This document shows, one piece after another, positions 44,015 through 52,275 of a DNA stretch of 64,000 nucleotides. Within the stretch, counting starts at the first letter, position 1, and each line of letters starts with the position of its first letter. The notes beneath the pieces were generated by a model that had not been told where the DNA came from, made no database searches, and saw only the letters and a list, made by a program, of their open reading frames with translations. Both the position numbers and the translations under genes were made by a program. The DNA is taken from positions 11,897-75,896 of the forward strand of contig CAYWMD010000031.1 of the NCBI GenBank assembly GCA_964458575.1, given 5' to 3'. This DNA comes from CAYWMD01 sp964458575. Its GTDB lineage: Bacteria > Verrucomicrobiota > Verrucomicrobiia > Limisphaerales > JADLHS01.

Positions 44015-44031
44015 AGCAACCACCCTGACGC

Positions 44032-44292
44032 ATGCCAAAGAAGCTGCTCCTCACCTTGCTAGTGCTTGCGGCGTTCTTCCTGCACCAGGATTTCTGGAAC
44101 TGGAAGAACGGCGGATTGGTATGCGGTTTTCTACCGGTCGGGCTCGCCTATCACGCCGCCTACGCCATCGCGGCCGCGTGCCTGATGGCGGTGCTGGTGA
44201 AATTCGCTTGGCCCGCCGACCTGGAACAGATGGAAACCTCAACTCGCCAACCAGCCGAATCCACTCCGAACGATGAACCCCGGAAACCGTAG
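44032..44292 (+). CDS. DUF3311-like small membrane protein
   Basis: This 86-residue protein has two hydrophobic helices (LLLTLLVLAAFFLHQDFWNW and VGLAYHAAYAIAAACLMAVL). The pattern DFWNW..GG and GLAYH resembles DUF3311, a small partner encoded beside sodium:solute symporters, and a symporter follows. Its TAG stop is contributed by the first bases of a palindromic repeat. Confidence 0.72.
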   Translation: MPKKLLLTLLVLAAFFLHQDFWNWKNGGLVCGFLPVGLAYHAAYAIAAACLMAVLVKFAWPADLEQMETSTRQPAESTPNDEPRKP

Positions 44293-44406
44293 CGCAGATT
44301 TTCCAATCTGCCGTATCGCGGGTTTCCAAACCCGCTCACCTTCAGCCTGCTCACGCCCCGCCGACTTGGAAGTCGGCGACACGGCAGGTTCGGAAACCTG
44401 CGCTAC
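44289..44406. repeat. Nested palindromic element of four mini-hairpins
   Basis: The ends GTAGCGCAG and CTGCGCTAC are inverted repeats of each other. Inside are four hairpins of 18 nt each: 44294-44311, 44318-44335, 44360-44377 and 44384-44401, with TTCC or TTGG-type loops. Confidence 0.8.
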
Positions 44407-44431
44407 GTTGCCGTCGCATTCCCTTGTTCGA

Positions 44432-44459
44432 TGTTGGATGTTGAATGCTGAATGTTGGA
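44432..44459. repeat. Heptamer array (TGTTGGA/TGTTGAA)
   Basis: TGTTGGA, TGTTGAA, TGCTGAA and TGTTGGA run in tandem just upstream of the symporter start. Confidence 0.75.
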
Positions 44460-44478
44460 TGTTCCCCTCCGTCACCGC

Positions 44479-46038
44479 ATGACGCCCGCCATCGTCGTTT
44501 TCATTTATCTCGGGATTGTTCTCTACATCGGGATCTTCGCCTTTCGCAAGGGCAAGACCTCGGGGGAGGATTACTTCCTGGCGAGCCGTTCGCTGGGGCA
44601 ATACATCTTCCTGCTCGCGCTCTTCGGCACCAACATGACTGCGTTCTCGATCCTCGGCGCGTCGGGTCTGGCCTATCATCGCGGCATTGGCGTGTTCGGC
44701 ATGCTGGCATCGGCGTCGGCGTTTGTGATTCCGCTGACGATTTTTTTCATCGGCACACGCCTGTGGTCCCTGGGAAAAAAGTTCGGCCACATGACGCAGG
44801 TGCAGTTCCTGCGCGACCGCTGGGAGTGCGGTCATATCGGGACGCTGATCTTCGCGCTCACGGCGACGATGCTCGTGCCTTACATCATCATCGGCGTAAT
44901 GGGTGGCGGACAAACGTTGCAGGCGATCAGCGGCGGCAAGGTGCCCTACTGGGCGGGCGGCGCCATTGTGGCGCTCGTGGTGATGAGCTACGTTTTCTTC
45001 GGCGGCATGCGCGGCACGGCCTGGGTGAACACGTTTCAAACGCTGATGTTTCTTTGTTTCGGCACGATGGCCTTCATCCTCATTGGCAGGCAACTGGGCG
45101 GCTTCGGTCAGGTCATGCAGCGACTGGCGGAAAATCCGGCCACGACGTCGTTACTCACGCGCCAGCGAATTCCGATGGCCGAGTTCTTCAGCTACGCGTT
45201 CATCCCGCTTTCTTCGATCATGTTCCCGCACGTGGCCATCATGTGCATGACCGCAAAAAAGGCGTCGTCCTTCAAGAAGACCGTGATTTTCTACCCGATT
45301 TGCATTCTGTTGCTGTGGTTGCCGAGCGTTTTCCTTGGCGTGGTGGGCGCGAACCAGTTTCCCGGGCTCAAGCCCGGCGAATCGGACGACATCATCCTGC
45401 GCCTGCTGACGGCAAACACCGACGTGTTCCTCGCCGGCATGCTTGGGGCGGCGATCATGGCGTGTGTGATGGCGTCGGACAGCCAAATTCTGGCGTTATG
45501 CACGATGTTTACCGAAGATGTGTTCGCCTACTACGGTGGCAAGGAGCGCTTCGGCGAAAAGGCCCAGGTGTGGACCGGGCGCGCCTTCGTGGTGGGCGTG
45601 ACGTTGGTGGCCTACGTGATCGCGCTTGAATTAAAGGACAAGGCCGGGATTTTTGAACTGGCGGTGCGGTTTGCGTTTACGGGTTTTGCCGCGCTGGCGC
45701 CGGTGATGGTAGCGGCGCTGTACTGGAAGCGCAGCACCAAGTGGGGAGCGCTGGCCGCCGCGTTGTGGGTGATCGCGACGATGGCCGGCAGTTGGTATCT
45801 CCACAACTCCTCGACAGACATCGCGCCCAAAGCCGGCCATCCGCCAGTGCAGATTTTCCCGTCGCTCGGCGATTTGTTCCTCCGCACGTCCGGCAGTGTA
45901 ACGATGTATGGCTATCTGCCGGTGGTTTTCATGTGCGTGGGATCAACGCTGTGGATGTGGATTGTCTCGTTGCTCACGCCGCCGCCCGGACGGGCGACCG
46001 TTGAAAAATATTTTCCAAACCCACCGCTTGCCGCTTAA
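44479..46038 (+). CDS. Sodium:solute symporter family protein
   Basis: This 519-residue membrane protein has about 13 hydrophobic helices and SSF motifs: GKTSGEDYFLASRSLGQYIF near 27-46, a GTNMTAFSILGASGLAY segment that lines the Na+ site, and MASDSQILALCTMFTEDVF in helix 8. It co-transports an unknown solute with sodium. The start is ATG 44479; the frame upstream lies in the heptamer array. DUF3311 partners commonly precede such symporters. Confidence 0.9.
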   Translation: MTPAIVVFIYLGIVLYIGIFAFRKGKTSGEDYFLASRSLGQYIFLLALFGTNMTAFSILGASGLAYHRGIGVFGMLASASAFVIPLTIFFIGTRLWSLGKKFGHMTQVQFLRDRWECGHIGTLIFALTATMLVPYIIIGVMGGGQTLQAISGGKVPYWAGGAIVALVVMSYVFFGGMRGTAWVNTFQTLMFLCFGTMAFILIGRQLGGFGQVMQRLAENPATTSLLTRQRIPMAEFFSYAFIPLSSIMFPHVAIMCMTAKKASSFKKTVIFYPICILLLWLPSVFLGVVGANQFPGLKPGESDDIILRLLTANTDVFLAGMLGAAIMACVMASDSQILALCTMFTEDVFAYYGGKERFGEKAQVWTGRAFVVGVTLVAYVIALELKDKAGIFELAVRFAFTGFAALAPVMVAALYWKRSTKWGALAAALWVIATMAGSWYLHNSSTDIAPKAGHPPVQIFPSLGDLFLRTSGSVTMYGYLPVVFMCVGSTLWMWIVSLLTPPPGRATVEKYFPNPPLAA

Positions 46039-46045
46039 TCAACTC

Positions 46046-47128
46046 ATGTCTATGCCAATCACCGAATCCGACATCCAAACCGCCCGGCAAAAACTCGACA
46101 CGCACCTGCGCGAAATCATCGCGTGGCATTTCTCGCCCGAAACCGGCTGCCCGTACTGGCTCGACTGGGCGAAGAAGAACTTCGACCCGCGCAAAGAGGT
46201 CAATGCCTTCGCCGACTTGATCGCCAAGTTTCCGCACTTTCAGGACGAGACGTTGCGCGATTTGCAACCCGAAGTCTGGGTGCCCGCGAAGTATAAAGGC
46301 CGTCCGTTCAACATTTTTGAAACCGGTGGCACGACCGGCATGCCCAAGCAACGCATCGGCTGGGACGACTACAAGACCGATTACGAGGAATTCAGCGGCA
46401 AGATCAGCGACGAACATTTTCCACGCGGTGCGGCGTGGCTCATGGTCGGGCCCACGGGGCCGCGGCGATTACGCCTGGCCATCGAGCACCTCGCGAATTT
46501 CCGGGGCAGTTCCTGTTACTTCGTGGATCTCGACCCGCGCTGGGTGAAGAAGGTTCTGGCTGAGGGAAAGAAAGACCAGGCTGAAGCTTACATGGCTCAT
46601 GTCGTCAACCAAGCGGCGACCATTTTGAGACACCGCAAAGTTTCGGGTCTCTTTACGACTCCAAGACTCCTCGAAGCGTTGGCGCAGGAATTGGACCTGT
46701 ATGAAGCCGGAATCCGCGGCGTCTTTTGTGGTGGCACCACAATGAAACCACAGTATGTGCGCTTCATTGTTGAGGAGGTCTTGGAAGGGCGTATTGGTTT
46801 CTACCCGACCTACGGCAATACCTTGATGGGTCTGGCAGCCAGCGTGCCGCTGACATCCGAAGACAAGTTCTCGATCACCTACTACGCCCCCCAACCGCGC
46901 GCTGTGCTTCGCGTCGTGAACCCCAAGCAAACCGACCAGGTCGTTGCCCACGACGAATGGGGTCGCGTGGAACTCACGACGCTGACGAAGGAATTTTTCA
47001 TGCCGCGCTTCCTCGAGCGCGACGAAGCCATCCGCCGCGCCCCGCGCGAACCCTATGCCTGGGACGGCGTGGCCGAGGTACGACCGTTCGGGGCGATGGA
47101 GAAAAACATCGTGGAGGGGGTGTATTGA
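46046..47128 (+). CDS. PaaK-like AMP-binding enzyme
   Basis: This 360-residue protein has the ATP/AMP-binding loop FETGGTTGMPKQR near 90-102 and a later GFYPTYGNTLMG with the family's Tyr-Gly turn. These are features of the phenylacetate-CoA ligase branch of adenylate-forming enzymes. It lacks a long C-terminal domain, so it may make only the acyl-adenylate. The substrate is unknown. It begins 7 bp after the symporter, so it may act on an imported acid (inference). Confidence 0.8.
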   Translation: MSMPITESDIQTARQKLDTHLREIIAWHFSPETGCPYWLDWAKKNFDPRKEVNAFADLIAKFPHFQDETLRDLQPEVWVPAKYKGRPFNIFETGGTTGMPKQRIGWDDYKTDYEEFSGKISDEHFPRGAAWLMVGPTGPRRLRLAIEHLANFRGSSCYFVDLDPRWVKKVLAEGKKDQAEAYMAHVVNQAATILRHRKVSGLFTTPRLLEALAQELDLYEAGIRGVFCGGTTMKPQYVRFIVEEVLEGRIGFYPTYGNTLMGLAASVPLTSEDKFSITYYAPQPRAVLRVVNPKQTDQVVAHDEWGRVELTTLTKEFFMPRFLERDEAIRRAPREPYAWDGVAEVRPFGAMEKNIVEGVY

Positions 47129-47169
47129 CGCGTCGCGTCGTTCAGGATGCGGCGGCCAAGGGAAGAAAT

Positions 47170-48453
47170 CTACGGCCCGTGCAAACGGTAGAAGGCATTG
47201 TTGGTAACGCCCAAGGCTACGACGAACTCGTCGCCCGACGTAACAATGCCATTGGTTTGGGGGACCCAAACCGCCCCTGGCGCCAAACTTTCCGCTCGCT
47301 CGAGCGTGAAGGCCGAAGCTGACACCGGCCAGGAGATCGCGGGGCCGCTCGGGGAAACCGAGTAGCTCAAAGTCGGCGGCACCACCCGCGTGGTGCGGAC
47401 TTCGCTGTTCCCGGAGTCGGCAACGTAAAGATAACCCGCAGAGTCGGACGCCAGGCCGGTGGGGAATTCAAATCGCGCATTGCCACCCGTACCGCTGGCG
47501 TTGCCCGCCAGACCGGCCAGGCCGGCGACCGTGGTGACGACCCAGTTCGTTCCGTTCAAGGAAAGCTTTCGCAACGTCTGGTTGCCCGAATCCACGACGT
47601 AGAGGTTGGTGGTATTAACCAGGGCGAGGCCCTGCGGCAGATAAAATCGCGCGGCGCTGTTCGTGCCGTCGGCGCTGCCCCACACGCCGGCCAGACCGGC
47701 AATCGTGGTCACCACACCTGCGGGCGTGATCTTGCGGATCGTATGATTGAATGAATCGGTGACGAACAAATTTGTCGCGCCATCCACGGCGATGCCGGAC
47801 GGGCGATGGAAGCGGGCTTTGTTGGTTGTGCCGTCAACACCACCGGGATTGCCGGCCAAACCGGCCACGGTGGTGACGGCGCCCAAGGACGTGATCCTGC
47901 GGATCGTGTGATTCCACGCATCGGCCACATAGACATTTCGATTCAGATCCACGGCCAGACCTTCCGGTTGGTAAAAATTTGCGTTCGCGCCGGTGCCGTC
48001 AAAGCTGTTGAAATTGCTCACCGAACCGGCGAACGGCGCGACCAACCCGTTGGCAGACACCTTCCGGATTGTTGCGTTGGCCGTGTCTGCGACATAGATC
48101 ACGCCGATGTAATCCACCGTGACACTTTGCGGGGCGAAGAAGCGGGCACTCGATCCGGTGCCGTTGACGCTGCCAAAACTCCCGGCGAGTCCGGCGAGCG
48201 TGGTGACGTTTCCCGTCGGCGTTATTTTTCGAACGGTGCCGTTTCCGGTATCCGCAACATAAATGTTGCCGGCGCCATCCACGGTCACTCCCATGGCAGA
48301 ACTAAAGCGCGCGTAACTGCTGAGGCCGTCGGCGCTGCCTGGTGCGTCGTGGCCGGCCATCGTGTAAACCGGCAGCGGTTGGGCGTGCGTTACGATCACC
48401 GCCGTGCACGCTGCCGTCACGGCGAAGAGCAATTTGGTCATGGCCATTTTCAT
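47170..48453 (-). CDS. Secreted NHL-repeat protein
   Basis: The 427-residue protein from ATG 48453 has a signal peptide (LLFAVTAACTAVIVTHA) and at least five NHL repeats of the form IYVADTGNGTVRKITPTG, YVADAWNHTIRRITSLG, FVTDSFNHTIRKITPAG and YVVDSGNQTLRKLSLNG. These would fold into a beta-propeller. The C-terminus ends in a beta-strand tail. The longer frame to 48729 is antisense noise. It starts 4 bp after the hexosaminidase stop, so the two are co-transcribed. Confidence 0.88.
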   Translation of the reverse strand: MKMAMTKLLFAVTAACTAVIVTHAQPLPVYTMAGHDAPGSADGLSSYARFSSAMGVTVDGAGNIYVADTGNGTVRKITPTGNVTTLAGLAGSFGSVNGTGSSARFFAPQSVTVDYIGVIYVADTANATIRKVSANGLVAPFAGSVSNFNSFDGTGANANFYQPEGLAVDLNRNVYVADAWNHTIRRITSLGAVTTVAGLAGNPGGVDGTTNKARFHRPSGIAVDGATNLFVTDSFNHTIRKITPAGVVTTIAGLAGVWGSADGTNSAARFYLPQGLALVNTTNLYVVDSGNQTLRKLSLNGTNWVVTTVAGLAGLAGNASGTGGNARFEFPTGLASDSAGYLYVADSGNSEVRTTRVVPPTLSYSVSPSGPAISWPVSASAFTLERAESLAPGAVWVPQTNGIVTSGDEFVVALGVTNNAFYRLHGP

Positions 48454-48457
48454 AGGC

Positions 48458-50542
48458 TCAGTTCCAGTTCGGCCGATAGATGACGCCGTTTGAATCCGTG
48501 CCGCCGCGCGCGGCCACCGAAGCGCGCAACGTGTAGCTCGCGCCCGGACGCAGCGCCGGCAGACGCAGCACGTAGGCCGGCCTGACCGGTGACGTGCCCG
48601 TGAAGCCCGCGTGCGTGTCGCGGTCAATCTCAAAACCGTTCTCCAGCAACGCGACCCACGCGATGTCCAATCCGTTCGCGCCGCTCTTCCAGCAAAAGCT
48701 TGCGGTAATTTCGCCGGCGTTCGTAACACTGCTGGTGATGGGCCAGTCGAGCGTGATGTAACTGGTGGACATTTGCGCCGGGTTCCACTGGCCGAGCTGG
48801 GGCGGGACGCGATAGGGGTTGTAGTTGATACCCATGAAATCGAGCCGCCGTTTGTGAAACTCGAGCCGGTTTGTGAAGTCGGTCCAGTTCTTCAGACTGG
48901 CGGGCGTCCAGTCCACTTCCGAAATCGCGCAGAGGCGTGGGAACATGCGGAACTCCATGTTCTTCAGCGATGGAATCCACTCCGTCCAGCAAGGACCTTC
49001 TGCGCCCAGAATTAAATTGGTGTATGCCGCGGGCAGGCCCACCGGGATCGGTTCGTAGTTATACACCCCAACCAACGTGTTCGTTCCGGATTGTCCAGGC
49101 GGCTCATTGGACCACACCACACCGCCCCCGCTGACGTTGGTGGCGGTTTCCCACTTGTTGATATACAACGCCGCGCTGGGCGCCATAACGACGGGCTGGC
49201 CGTTGGTCGCTGCCTGGACCCCACGCGTGTTCAGCCAGTCCATCAGCGACGCATTCGTCACCGTGCCACCGTTCATGATTTCGCTCCAGCCCATCATCGT
49301 GCGGCCCTGGCTTTTGATCCAGTTGGCGATCTGCTGGGTGAAATGACTCTGATATTTTTGCAGGTTGGTGCGGGCGGCGACGGGCACATAACCCAAATTC
49401 GTCATCAGTTGTTGGTCGAGGACATGATTCTGCCAGTTCGTAAACCGCACCTCATCGCCGCCGATGTGAATATATTGGCTGGGGAACAACTCCATCACTT
49501 CGGTCAGCACGTCCTGCAAGAACGCCATTGTCTCCGGACGCGCGGGGCAAAAGACGCCGCCGATGTAGCTCGTCACGCTGAGGCTGAAGGGGACATTCGA
49601 ACAGCTCAGGCAATCGCCTACGCCGCCGTCGCACGAGAACTGCGGATAGGCCGACACCGCCGCCGTCGAGTGGCCGGGCATTTCGATCTCCGGAACGATG
49701 GTAATGTGCCGTTGCGCGGCGTAAGCCACGATTTCTCGAATCTGATCCTGCGTGTAAAAACCGCCATAGAGGCCGTTGTCATCCCACGCCGTGGTCGAGC
49801 GCGGATTGAGTCCCCACAGCGGAGTCCCCAGGCCGTTGGTCCACGGTCGCCAGGCGCCGAGTTGGGTGAGCAACGGCCATTTTTTGATCTCGATCCGCCA
49901 GCCCGAATCGTCATCCAGATGCCAGTGCATTGTGTTGAGCTTGTGGATCGTCATCGCGTCAAGCAGTTGCTTGACCTCGTCCACATTCCAAAAGTGCCGG
50001 ACGCTATCCAGCATGAAGCCGCGCCACGAAAAACGCGGCGCGTCCTGGACGTAAACACAAGGCGCGGTCCACGCCACGGTGGTGACGGGCAGCGCGGAAT
50101 AAATTTCCGGCGGCAGCAATTGCAGCAACGATTGCACACCATAGAAAAGTCCTGCCGCCGCCGGTGCGCGGATGACGACCGAATTCGTTTCCACCCAGAG
50201 TTCGTAACCTTCCGCGCCGAGACTGGCGAGCGCGCCGTTGGTGGTGAGCAGGATGGTTTGCGGAACGCCGATCATGCCGGAATTCGTGGCCACTTCGAAG
50301 CGGTACCCCGTGGATTTGAACAGCGTCAATGCGAGATATTCGCCAGTGGAATGCGCCCCCTCGCCCACCAGGATCTTCGTCGGGGCCACGGTGGGTGCGC
50401 CGCGGATGGCTTGCGGCAGGCAGAGCGTGAACGTGCCGGACTGCAACGTCATTTGCTGCGGCAGCGGAACAAGCGCCGGCGCCGCCGAAAGAATCGTCGC
50501 CGATCCCAGCAAGCACACGCAGGTGGACGTAAGTCTCTTCAT
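48458..50542 (-). CDS. Beta-N-acetylhexosaminidase, GH20
   Basis: This 694-residue secreted enzyme (signal peptide RLTSTCVCLLGSATILSA) has the GH20 catalytic pair D363-E364 in YIHIGGDEV. It also has RFSWRGFMLDSVRHFW, LNTMHWHLDDDSGWRIEIK and IVPEIEMPGH, the classical GH20 barrel motifs. It removes terminal GlcNAc/GalNAc from glycans or chitin oligomers by substrate-assisted catalysis. A C-terminal ~100 residue beta domain follows. Start ATG 50542 is preferred over 50557 because the signal peptide begins there. Confidence 0.93.
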   Translation of the reverse strand: MKRLTSTCVCLLGSATILSAAPALVPLPQQMTLQSGTFTLCLPQAIRGAPTVAPTKILVGEGAHSTGEYLALTLFKSTGYRFEVATNSGMIGVPQTILLTTNGALASLGAEGYELWVETNSVVIRAPAAAGLFYGVQSLLQLLPPEIYSALPVTTVAWTAPCVYVQDAPRFSWRGFMLDSVRHFWNVDEVKQLLDAMTIHKLNTMHWHLDDDSGWRIEIKKWPLLTQLGAWRPWTNGLGTPLWGLNPRSTTAWDDNGLYGGFYTQDQIREIVAYAAQRHITIVPEIEMPGHSTAAVSAYPQFSCDGGVGDCLSCSNVPFSLSVTSYIGGVFCPARPETMAFLQDVLTEVMELFPSQYIHIGGDEVRFTNWQNHVLDQQLMTNLGYVPVAARTNLQKYQSHFTQQIANWIKSQGRTMMGWSEIMNGGTVTNASLMDWLNTRGVQAATNGQPVVMAPSAALYINKWETATNVSGGGVVWSNEPPGQSGTNTLVGVYNYEPIPVGLPAAYTNLILGAEGPCWTEWIPSLKNMEFRMFPRLCAISEVDWTPASLKNWTDFTNRLEFHKRRLDFMGINYNPYRVPPQLGQWNPAQMSTSYITLDWPITSSVTNAGEITASFCWKSGANGLDIAWVALLENGFEIDRDTHAGFTGTSPVRPAYVLRLPALRPGASYTLRASVAARGGTDSNGVIYRPNWN

Positions 50543-50698
50543 CGCCGCGAAGCGCAATCGTTGCGAAGATAGCTGCCGTGCTGTGCCTGGTCAATCGCGC
50601 ATTCGGCGCGAGGAATATTTGAAATGCTTCGCCGCCGCGGCCAGAATGAAAGGCGAATTCTAACATCGCAGAAAGCAGACAAAAAGCAGACAATCGCA

Positions 50699-51703
50699 AT
50701 GCCCGCGTCTATGAAAGCCGCCTACATCACCCGCACCGGCCCACCCGATGTCATCATTTACAGCGACCTGCCCACGCCACGGCCCGCAGCAAAGCAGTGT
50801 CTGGTCAAAATCGCCGCCGCGGACATGAACCCTATTGACACCTACATCCGCGGCGGGATGGTTCCGGCCAAGCTGACGTTTCCCTACATCCTGGGTCGCA
50901 GTCTCGCCGGTACGGTCGTCGAGACTGGTGCGGAGGTAAGAAACTTCAAGGTCGGCGACCGCGTCTGGGCGACCAACCAGGGCTCGGAGGGACGGCAAGG
51001 GACGTTTGCCGAGTTTTCCGCCGTGGACGAATGCTGGCTGTATCCCACGCCGGCGAACGTGAGCGATGCGGAAGCGGTTGCGATTTCCCTGGTGGCCATG
51101 ACCGGATATGTGGGCCTGTTCCATCACGCGAAACTGAAGGCCGGCGAAAGTTTGTTCGTTAACGGCGGCACGGGCGGCGTGGGTTCCGCGGTGGTGCAAA
51201 TGGGCAAAATTATCGGCGCGCGCGTCATTACGACTGCGGGCAGCGACGAGAAGGTCGCCCTTTGCCGACAACTCGGCGCGGACCTTGCGATAAACTACAA
51301 AACCACCGACGTGGTTGCCGCGATCAAATCATTCGCACCTGACGGCGTAAATGTGTGGTGGGAGACCTTGCGCGAGCCCGACTTTGAGCGAACGATCCCA
51401 CTGCTGGCGCGACGCGGCCGCATGGTGGTCATGGCCGGGCGCGACGCGCGACCCATGTTTCCGGTCGGGCCGTTTTACACGAAGGATTGTTCGCTGTTTG
51501 GCTTCGCCCTGTTCAACACCTCCGCCGAGGAGCAGCGGGCCGGGGCGGGCGAACTTAATCGCTGGATGAGCGAAGGCAAACTGAAGGCGCGCATTGATCG
51601 CGTGCTGCCGTTGTCCGCGGCCGTGACCGCGCATCGGCTGCAGGAGGAAAGCACGATCCACCGATCCGGCGCACTCGCGGGCAAGATCGTGCTTAAACCC
51701 TGA
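50699..51703 (+). CDS. Zinc-independent quinone-oxidoreductase-like alcohol dehydrogenase (MDR)
   Basis: This 334-residue medium-chain dehydrogenase/reductase has an N-terminal GroES-like domain (DMNPIDTYIRGG, FPYILGRSLAGTVVETG) and a Rossmann NADPH site VNGGTGGVGSAVVQMGK. It lacks the structural-zinc cysteines, so it belongs to the quinone oxidoreductase subgroup. Starts at 50699 and 50711 are both plausible. It reduces quinones or enones with NADPH; the exact substrate is unknown. Confidence 0.88.
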   Translation: MPASMKAAYITRTGPPDVIIYSDLPTPRPAAKQCLVKIAAADMNPIDTYIRGGMVPAKLTFPYILGRSLAGTVVETGAEVRNFKVGDRVWATNQGSEGRQGTFAEFSAVDECWLYPTPANVSDAEAVAISLVAMTGYVGLFHHAKLKAGESLFVNGGTGGVGSAVVQMGKIIGARVITTAGSDEKVALCRQLGADLAINYKTTDVVAAIKSFAPDGVNVWWETLREPDFERTIPLLARRGRMVVMAGRDARPMFPVGPFYTKDCSLFGFALFNTSAEEQRAGAGELNRWMSEGKLKARIDRVLPLSAAVTAHRLQEESTIHRSGALAGKIVLKP

Positions 51704-51744
51704 CGTGCCTTGGCGCGCAGCCCGCCGGGCACTCACGGCGAGGG

Positions 51745-52203
51745 TCACGTGGGAATCTCCTGAATCGCCTGAAGGCAATACCATTTCACGGCGGCGTCCA
51801 TCGGCGGCTGGAGCGAATCCAGCTCCGCCGCCGAACACCAGCGGATATCGTGATGCTCGGCGGTGGCCAGCGTGACCTGGCCGTGCTTCGGTCGCGCCCA
51901 ATAAATCATCCCGATGTGTTCGTGCGTCGGGCTGATGCGGTGAATGTCCAAAAACCGTGGGGCGATGAGGGCGCGCGTGCCGGGGCCGGTGGTCGGCGGG
52001 CGCTCGCCAAGCAACTCCACGTCCAGACCGCTTTCCTCCTTCGCTTCGCGCAAGGCGGCCTGCTCCGGGTCTTCATCCAGTTCGATGTGCCCGCCCAACG
52101 GCAGCCATTTGTCGAGCCGCCGATGATGAATCAACAGAATGTTCCGGTCGCGCACGACGAAGATAGCCACCGTGAAATCAATTTTCTCATGAATGTGAGC
52201 CAT
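51745..52203 (-). CDS. Nudix hydrolase
   Basis: This 152-residue protein has a complete Nudix box: G38, E44, R52-E53 and E56-E57-x-G59. Such enzymes hydrolyse a nucleoside diphosphate linked to another group. The substrate cannot be told. It lies just upstream (by strand) of nothing obvious and is convergent with the oxidoreductase. Confidence 0.92.
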   Translation of the reverse strand: MAHIHEKIDFTVAIFVVRDRNILLIHHRRLDKWLPLGGHIELDEDPEQAALREAKEESGLDVELLGERPPTTGPGTRALIAPRFLDIHRISPTHEHIGMIYWARPKHGQVTLATAEHHDIRWCSAAELDSLQPPMDAAVKWYCLQAIQEIPT

Positions 52204-52275
52204 GCCGCGAATCGTAACGGCATCGCCGGCGGCAACGCCATCTACTTTCCGGCGGACGGGTGCGAACGCCCGGCA

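Noticed and set aside
49091..50572. 493-residue plus-strand reading frame
   Set aside because: It is antisense to the GH20 enzyme and is Arg/His-rich without any family pattern.
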